64,000 nucleotides of DNA from Dokdonella_A sp039926025 (lineage in GTDB: Bacteria; Pseudomonadota; Gammaproteobacteria; Xanthomonadales; Rhodanobacteraceae), in the NCBI GenBank assembly GCA_039926025.1, contig JBDSXV010000089.1:1-64000 (forward strand), given 5' to 3'. The notes under the pieces were generated by a model that was not told the origin of the DNA, made no database searches, and worked only from the letters and a program-made list of their open reading frames with translations. Positions 10,701-19,700 of the stretch are shown here, in pieces. The position numbers were made by a program, and so were the translations under genes. Position 1 is the stretch's first letter. The number at the start of each line of letters is the position of its first letter.

Positions 10701-13700
10701 GACGAATCCTGCAGCATGGCCTTGGTCGCGGCGTCAAGCCGTATGCCCTTGATGCGTTCGACTTGCATGCCGCCGTCTTGCCATAGAGGCCAGTCGATTG
10801 CGAGCGTGCGGCCGCGGCGGCGCTGCTGCGCGACCAGATGCTCGCGCCATGCCGCATAGTGGTGCTGGAATCCATTCGCGTAAGCGTAATCGCACTGGCC
10901 GGAACTGCCCAGTTCCGTCGCGAGCGAAGAAAACACCACGAAGAAATCCAGATCATCGAACTGGCTGGCTTCGTCCAGATGGATTGTGCCGTGAATCTTG
11001 GGCGCGCAGGTCGCTTCGAAGTCGCTCGCGGTCTTGCGCTCGATCGGCGCATCGCTGATCACGCCGGCCGCGTGCACGATGCCATGGATGCTGCCGAAGC
11101 GCTCACGCACCTGTTGCAGCACGTCGGACGCACCGTCGCGACGGGAAATGTCCCCGCGCAGATAGGCGACGTGCGAGCCCAGCATCTCGAGTTCGGCGAG
11201 TTTAGCGATCTGCACCGTATCGAGCGCGGAACGGCCGACCAACGCAAGATTCACGTTCGCCTGCGCAGCGAGGAATTTCGCAATGATCATGCCGAGGCCA
11301 CCCGCGCCGCCGGTAATGACATAGGTACCGCGTTCGCGCACGGACGCGGGCAAAACCGCGGCCGGTATCCAAGGCTGCAACGTTCGCGTCAGGCGCCGCT
11401 GTGCCGAGTAGCGAATTTCCGCGCTGCCACCGGCGGCGTCGGCCAATTCCGCCAGCAGGCGATCGACGCCCACGTCGTCCAGCGCGCCTTGCGGCGTTGC
11501 AGCGTCGGATGTCGCCGTCCCGATCGCGATGCACTTGCTGCTCAGCTTCGGGATTTCGAGCAAAGCGCTGCGCGCGAAACTCGCTACCGCCGCATGCTGC
11601 GGTTGCGGTCGATCCGCATCGCCCGGAATCAGATAGATCAGATTCGTCGCTGCGACCGTTGCCGCGGTTTCCTTTTCCTTGCGCGCGCCGTCCGCCAGCG
11701 TCTGGCTCAATGCAAACAGCGAACCGACTCCGCGTTCCAAACCGTTGCGCAGCGAGTCGGCGTCGAACAGTTCGTCGGCATCGCTCCAGGCATGGATGAT
11801 GTGCTGGGGCCGCAGTCCCTGCGACTGCAGCGCGGCGAACAGTGCCGCGAAGTCGGTGCGCTGCGCGGGCTGAAGCTGATACGAATCCACAGCAAGCGCA
11901 CGGAAGCCGTTGCCCGGCTGCACGAGCACGATTGCCGGCACCGGCTGGCCCTGCGCGGCGAGTCGGCGGCGCAGTTGTTCGCGCAGCGCTTCGCCGCGCG
12001 CGAACAGCAGGATCGTGGAGGCAGGCTTGCCGGCAGCCGATTTCGCGGCGAGCGGCGCTTCCTGCCACACGCTGCGGTAGTACATGGTTTGCGGCCCGGC
12101 GGGCAGCGCAACCGAAGCGACGGCAGCGCTCACGGCGACGGGTGCGGGAGCGGGAGCGGACGATACAGCTGCCGGCGCAGCAGCCGAAGCCGAAGCGAAT
12201 GCCGGCGTTGCCGATCCGCTGAGGCGGAAGCCCTCCACTCCGGGAATCCAGCAGCGCTCTCGCGCGAACGGATACGTCGGCACCGCCATGCGCCGCGGCT
12301 TGCGCGCGCGCGGCAGACGGCGCCAGTCGATTTCGGCGCCGGTCACCCACGCCGCTGCAAGCGCAGTGAAATCCTCTGCGTCGATCAAGGCCTGTACCGT
12401 TTCGCCGCTGACGATCGGTGCGGCGTCCTTGCGCGCGCGGCTGCTGCCGCGGCTGAGCCCGGCAACCGCATGGCCGTCGAGGAACCCGCGGAGTTTGCTG
12501 CGCAATTCGTCGGCCGTGGCGGCAACGAGCGCTAGGCGCTCGGGCATCTCGTCCCTGCCTACCTGTAAGGTATAGGCGAAGTTCACCAGGTCAACTTCGT
12601 CCGCCTCGGCACGTTCCAGCATCGCTTGCGCATAGGCTTGGAGTCGATCGCCGGTCTTGGCGGACAGCACGATCAGCTGCGGACCGCCGACATTGCCGGC
12701 AGCGTTGTGCAGGACTTCGGCCGACGGCAGATGTTCTTCCAATACGATATGCGCGTTCGCACCACCGAAGCCGAACGAGCTGACACCTGCGCGGCGCGGC
12801 AGGATGCTGCCGTCCTCGGACCGCGGCGACTGCCAGTCGCACGTTTTGTCGGCGATGTAGAACGGAGTGCCGGCCAGATTGATGTAAGGATTGATTTCCT
12901 CGAAGTGCACATTGGCCGGAATCTGCCGATGGCGCATAGCCAGCAGGACGCGCAGGATGCCGGCGATGCCGGCTGCGGTTTCCAGATGGCCGATATTGGT
13001 CTTGGCCGAACTCAGGCCTACGTGCGGCGTGGTCGCGGGCGGGCGGTCGTGACGTTTGTACAGCTCGCCGAACGCCTTGGTCAGCGCCTGGATCTCGATC
13101 GGATCGCCGAGACCCGTGCCGGTGCCGTGGCATTCGATGTAGCCGACCGTGGCCGGGTCCATTTGCGCCTTGGCGTACGCATCGATCAGCAATTCGGCCT
13201 GAGCCGCCGAGTTCGGCGCCGTCAATGTCGTGACACGGCCGCCATGGTTTTCCGCTGTCGCGCGCACGACGGCATAAATGTGATCGCCGTCGGCTTCGGC
13301 CAGCGCCAGCGACTTGAGCAGGATCGCACCCGAACCTTCGCCGCGCACATAACCGTTGGCGCGCTTGTCAAAGGTCTTGCACTTGCCGTCGCCGCTGAGC
13401 ATGCCAGCCATGCCGAAGGAGATGTACGCGGCAGGGCTGAGCATCACCTGCACGCCGCCGACGATCGCCATGTCGCAGCTGCCGGTGTGGATCGATTCGA
13501 TCGCCCGGTGCAGCGCCACCAGCGAACTGGAACAGGCGGTGTCGATCGGCGCGCTGGGGCCGCGCAGGTTCAGCAGGAACGAGACGCGGTTGGCCAGCAC
13601 CGAGTGCGAGTTGCCCGAGGCGGAATAGCCGTCGAGACCTATGTTCAGGCGATTCATCACGTCGACGTAGTCGTTGGTCGCGACACCGACGAACAGCCCC

Positions 13701-16700
13701 GTGCGCGTGCCTGAAAGATCCGACACGCGGTGGCCGGAATCCTCGATCGCTTTCCACACGGTTTCCAGGAAGATCCGCTGTTGCGGATCCATCATCTGCG
13801 CTTCGCGCTTGGAAATGCCGAAGAAGAGCGCGTCGAACTTGTCGACTTCCTTCATGAAGCCGCCCCACTTGGAGTTCGACTTGTTCACTTCCTTGAAGGG
13901 GTCGCCGTAAAACTCTTGCCAATCCCAGCGGTCCTCGGGAATGACGCTGATCAGATCGTCACCGTTCTTCAGGTGCTGCCAGAATTCATTGAGATCCTGG
14001 GACTGCGGCATCACGCCGCTCATGCCGACGATGGCGATCGGCATTTCGTCGAAACGGTTGACCGGGGCGTGCGAACCGGAAGCGCGTTGCGGCGCTGCGT
14101 CGAATGCGCGCGAGTCCCAGCCCTTGTTAATGCGCAGCGGCTGCGCGAAGTCGATGGACGGAGCGACCGGCGCAACGGTGGCGTTCGCGCCCGCATTTTC
14201 GCTGAACGCCGCATGCACGCGCGCAACGTCGGCATTGCGTTCTGTAGCGAGGTATTTGGAGATTTCCTGGATGGAAGGATAGTCGAAGAACAGTACGGGC
14301 GTGACGTCGACGCCATACTTGTCATTGATTGCGTTGGCGTAGGTAGTCAGGCCTATCGAATCGAAGCCCAGATCCAGCAGCACACTGTCGGGCGAGATGT
14401 CCGACTCGTCTAGTTTGAGGAACTCCATCGCCAGGCGCGCGAGTTCCGCCTGCACCAGCGCCGGCAGGTTCTGTTGTGCGCCCGACGCAGCGGCGGTGCT
14501 TGCCACGGTCGCCGCGGTCCGCTGCGGCTTTTTGCGCATGCCCCACGAAATTTCGATTTTTTCCTGATTGCCCTCCAGCACGGCGAGCTGTGTCGCCGAC
14601 GAAGCGAGACCGTCGACGAACGCGTCGATACCGGTATTGGTGCCGAGCAACTTGATGCCCAGGGTCTTGGTGAACATCTGCTCTGTCTGCTCGTCGACGC
14701 GCATGCCGCCGTCGGCCCACAGCGACCAGTTCAGGCTGAACGCTTTACCCGCGCGCAGTCCTGCGCTGCGTTGCTGTTCGCGGCGGAACGCGAACGAATC
14801 CATGAAGTGGTTGGCATAGCCGTAGTCGCTCTGGCCGGCGTTGCCGGTGATCGCGGCCATCGACGAGAACATCACGAAGAAATCCAGCGGCTCGGCGCGG
14901 GTCGCTTCATCCAGATAAACCGCGCCGAATACCTTGGGCGCGAGCACCGCGTCAAAATCCTCGCGGGTCTTGTTGCGCACGTAGGAATCGCGCAGCACGC
15001 CGGCACTGTGGATGACGCCGTTGAGTTCGCCGAAGTGCCGTTTGCCTTCGGCGACCAGGCGCTGCACGTCGGCGTCGCTGGATACGTCGGCTTCGATATA
15101 GACCACCTCGGCACCATGCGCGCGCAGCTTGTCGAGCTGCGCTTGGCGTTCGGCGGACAGTGGCGAACGGCCGGTCAGCAGCAGGCGCGCCTGATAGCGG
15201 CGCGCGAGGAATTCGGCGAAGATCAGGCCTAATCCGCCGACACCGCCGGTAATCAGATAGACGCCGCGTTCGCGTGGCGCAGGTGGTGCGGCTCCGTTCG
15301 CTGCGGCAGGTGCGAGATCGAATAGTTTGAGACGACGGACCTGGCGCTCGCCGTCCACGACGCGCACCGCCACCGCATCGCCCGCGTCGGCGCGGAATTC
15401 CGCGCGCAGCGCCGTGAGCAAGGTGTCGGCACCGCCGTCATAGCGATTGAGTTCCAATGTCTTGCACTGGATCTTGGGGAATTCCAGATGCAGCGCACTG
15501 AAGAAGCCCGCGACCGCCTCGTGCGCGACCGGCAACTCGCCGTCGCCGCTCACGTGGACGTAAACCAGTTGCAGTTTGCCGTCGAGCTTGATCTTTGTCA
15601 GAGCCTGGCACAGGGGCAACAGAGAAAGCACGCCAAAGGTCATGGCGTGGTCAAGCCCGGCATCGTCCAGCGGCTGCACGGTTTTGCTCAGCGGCCAGAG
15701 GAAACCGATGTTGCGGAACGTGCACTTGTCCTCGGTCAGCGCGTTGACTAACTGCGCAAAGTGATCGAAGTTCGCCGGGTCGACACCGTAGGAGTCAGCG
15801 TCGATGCGGGCGAATTGAGCCGCCGGCCTTATTAATATGACGCGCTGGATCGCGCCGGCCGCGGCGAGCTGGCGGCGGTACAGATCGCGCACGCTGTCGT
15901 CGTCGCCGAACATCAGGATGGCGTCGCCCAGCTCCGGCGAATTCGCGTTTGCCGATGCTGACAGCGGCTCAGCTTCCCACTGCGGTGCGTAATAGAGCCG
16001 CGCAAAACCTGCTTCATCCTTGCCTGCCGACGCCTTGTGCACCTCGGCAATCGGCACGCCGGTGACTTCGCGGATGCGCACCAGGATCTTGCCATCGTCG
16101 TCGAGAATCAGTACGTTTTTCCGTGAGACGCGGGAATTCTCCACGCGTTCGTTCGTCATCTCGGTGACGTAGCTCCAACAGTTGCGCACCAGCGGATGGA
16201 GAACCTCCACCTCGCCGATCGAGAACGGCACCAGCATTTCGGAACTGGCGCCGCCGAGCTGCGCCGCTACGCCCGCTTGCAACGCGCCGTCGATCAGCGA
16301 AGGGTGCAACATCAGAGATTGCAGATCGTCCAGCCGCGCCCCCGGCAATTGCAGAGAGCCTAGGGTTTCGCGATCGCTGCGATAAACCTCCTGCAGCGAC
16401 TGGAAGGCAGGCCCCAGATCGAGACCGAAGGACTTGAACAGCGGATAGGCATCGCGGCCATCCATGACCTTGGCGCAGCGCGCCTTGATAGCGGCCAGAT
16501 CGACGTATTCCGGTAGGGCCGCGATTTCGCTCTCGCTGGCATACAAGATCTTACCCTGCGAATGCAGCACCTTCTTGCCATTTTCGCCGTCGCTGAATAC
16601 TTCGAACTGAATCGCGTCGTGCGCGGGTTTCAATTCCACCCAGGTTTCCGCAGGGGTGTCGCGAACTGCGATCGGACTGACCCATAGGATATTGCGCAGA

Positions 16701-19700
16701 CGCCGCACGGCCCTGCCCGCGGCCAACTCGCCGGCTTTGCGTGCGAGTTCCAGATAAGCCACACCGGGCAAGGTCGGCACATCCATGACGCGATGGTCGT
16801 AGATGAAGAATTCGCCGTCGTGGAAGGTCTTCTTGAAGAGCTGCCGCTCGAACGTCGACTCATTGCTGTCGACCAGCGGATGGATGCCGCGGCGCGCAGC
16901 TTCTACAACCACGGTGCCCGGCGCCATCACCGGCACCCAATGGCGCTTGTCGGCAAACGGATAGGTCGGCAGCGAGACGCGTCTTCCGCGACTGGCGCCA
17001 TTGACGCCGCGCCAGTCCAGCAGCACGCCTTCAGCCCACATGCGCGCGACCTTTCCCGAATCGCGGCGGCGCGACAGCAGGCCGATTACCTGCTCGCGTT
17101 CGCTGCGGCTCATCAGTTTGAGGATCACGTCGGCGTTCTTGACGTTGCCGATCGCCACGCCTTCGTGTTTCTTGCCCGCGAGAAACATGCCGAGACGCTC
17201 GATCAGTTCCTGCTGCGAGCGCGCGAGCAGCGCGACGCGGAATTCGAACGGCTTGCGTCCGCATTGCAAGGTGAAGGCGATATCGGCCAGCGACGCGCGC
17301 GCATCGGGCTGCTGCAGGTAGTCGCGCAGGCGCGTTGCGACGTCGACCAGCTGAGTCTCAGTGCGCGCCGACAGCGGGAATATATGCGTTTCGCGATCGG
17401 GGACGGATTCGGCCGCCGCGGCGCTCCCTGCGTAGCTTTCGACGATGACATGCGCGTTGGAGCCGCCGGCGCCGAACGAGCTGATACCCGCGCGCAACGG
17501 CTGCGGCGCGCCGTCCAGCTGTGGCGGCGTCCAATCTTCCAGCTGCTGCTGCACGCGGAACGGCGACGTTTCGAAATCGATATGCTCATTGAGCACGGTC
17601 GAATGCAGCGACGGAACCAACTGGCGATGCTGCATTTGCAACAGCACCTTGCTCAGGCTGGCGATACCGGCGGCGGCTTCAAGATGGCCGATGTTGGTCT
17701 TCAGAGAGCCGACCGCGCAGGCATGCGTCGCGACGCCGTGGCTGCCGAAGGCATTGTTCAATGCAGCGATTTCCAGCGGATCGCCGAGTTCCGTGCCCGT
17801 GCCGTGCGCTTCGATATAGCCGATGCTGGATGCGTCGACCTCGGCGCGCTCCAGCGCAGCACGAATCAAATGGGTCTGCGCCTTGGGATTGGGCACGACG
17901 AAACCACTGGTACGTCCGCCATGATTGACGACGATGCTCTTGATAACACCATAGATATGGTCGCCGTCGGCAACGGCCTGGGCCAGCGGCTTGACATAAA
18001 CTGCGCCGACGCCTTCACCGGCCACGTAACCGTTCGCGCCCTGTCCGAAGGTGCGACAGACGCCGTCCTCGGATAGCGCGCCGCCAGAGCGGTTGATGTC
18101 CCATTTACTCTGGTGCAGATCGAGGTTCACGCCGCCGACGACGGCCGAGCCGCACTCGCCGGCATAGATCGCTTCGCAGGCCAGATACAACGCGGTCAGG
18201 CTCGACGAGCAGGCGGTATCTATGGTCAGGCTGGGGCCGGAGAAATTCATGCCGTAGGAGACGCGGTTGGCGATGCTCCAAAGGAATGAACTCGGCGCGT
18301 GCACCCCGCCCAGATGTCTTTCTTCGACGCCGACGGTCTGGTACGTCGCCCATACGGCGCCGACATAGACACCTACGCCAGCCGCGCCCTCTTCACGATT
18401 GAGCAGTTCGGGGTAGTAGCCGGCATCTTCAAGTGCTTCCCAGGCCACCTCGGCAAATAGACGCTCCTGCGGATCGAGGCGCTCGGCGTCTTTCGGCGGA
18501 ATATTGAAAAACAGGGAGTCGAACTTGTCGACATCGGCGATGAAGCCGCCTCGGTACCTTGCCGCAGGCCCGTAGCGCAAGCGCTGCTCGTAGCGATCGG
18601 CAGGCAGTTCCTCGATGCAGTCGCGACCCTGCTTGAGGTTCTGCCACAGCTCGTCGATGTTCTTCGCCTTGGGATAGCGCCCGGCCATGCCGACGATGGC
18701 GATGTCGCAGATTGAGCGCTTGGCGCGCGCGGCGGTGATCGGTGTCGCATGCATCGTGGTCGAATCCCTGCTCATTGCGCCGTCGCCGCCCGGCGGCGCG
18801 TCCGCGGCTGAGGCATGCACTGGAGCCGCTTCCATTCCCGCATCCAGGCGCGGCGACGGCGCTGGCGCTGGCGCGATGTACGCCACGCTTGCATCACGGA
18901 TGCGGTGGTACCGCTTGAGCGTGTATTCCGCAGTCAGTTCGCCGAACGAAGCACGCGCATCCTTGCGCGGTGCGAGCTCGGGAATATTGGTCATGTCGCG
19001 AAACAGCGCGGCCAGCCGGCTCGCGATCTGCGCGACGTCCTCGTCGTCGAGACCCAGCGGCAACGCGAGGCGCACCAGTTGCGATGTTTCGCGGCGGCGC
19101 TGCATGCCGACGCTGTGAGCGCCCGCACGGATGCCCGTGTTGAGATAGAGGCACGCGAGGAACGATGCGAGCGGCAACTCGAAGCCGGCAACGGCTCCGA
19201 TGCGCTTGACGTCAATCAATACGCAATGCCCGCCGACCGGATGCACCACCGGCGCGCCGCTGTCTTTCAGCGCACACCAGACCGTGCGCACAGCCTGCAT
19301 GCGCCGCTCGACCGCGGTTTCGATGAAACACCGGTCGCGCAAGGCGAGCGCGATCAATTTGCGTTCAAACAGATCCAGACCCGTGCCCGCCCGTTCCACC
19401 GCAGCTCGCGCCGCGCGCTGCAACGATTCATCGTTGGTGGCGATTAGGCCGCCCAGGTTCAGTCCGAAATCTTTCGCCAGGCTTACGACTACGACGTCGG
19501 CGCAAGCAAGCATCTCGCGCACCAGTTGCCACAGATCCTGCTCCGCGCAAACCACGTCGTTGAGTTGCTGCAAGCGCGCGTTCTCGACGATTCGCGTCGC
19601 GTCGAGCATCAACGGAATCGCATGCGCCGCGAGCCGCGACTTCACCTGCTGCAGATGCTGCAGGGATACCGGACCACCACCCGCGGCGTTGTTGCAGGTT

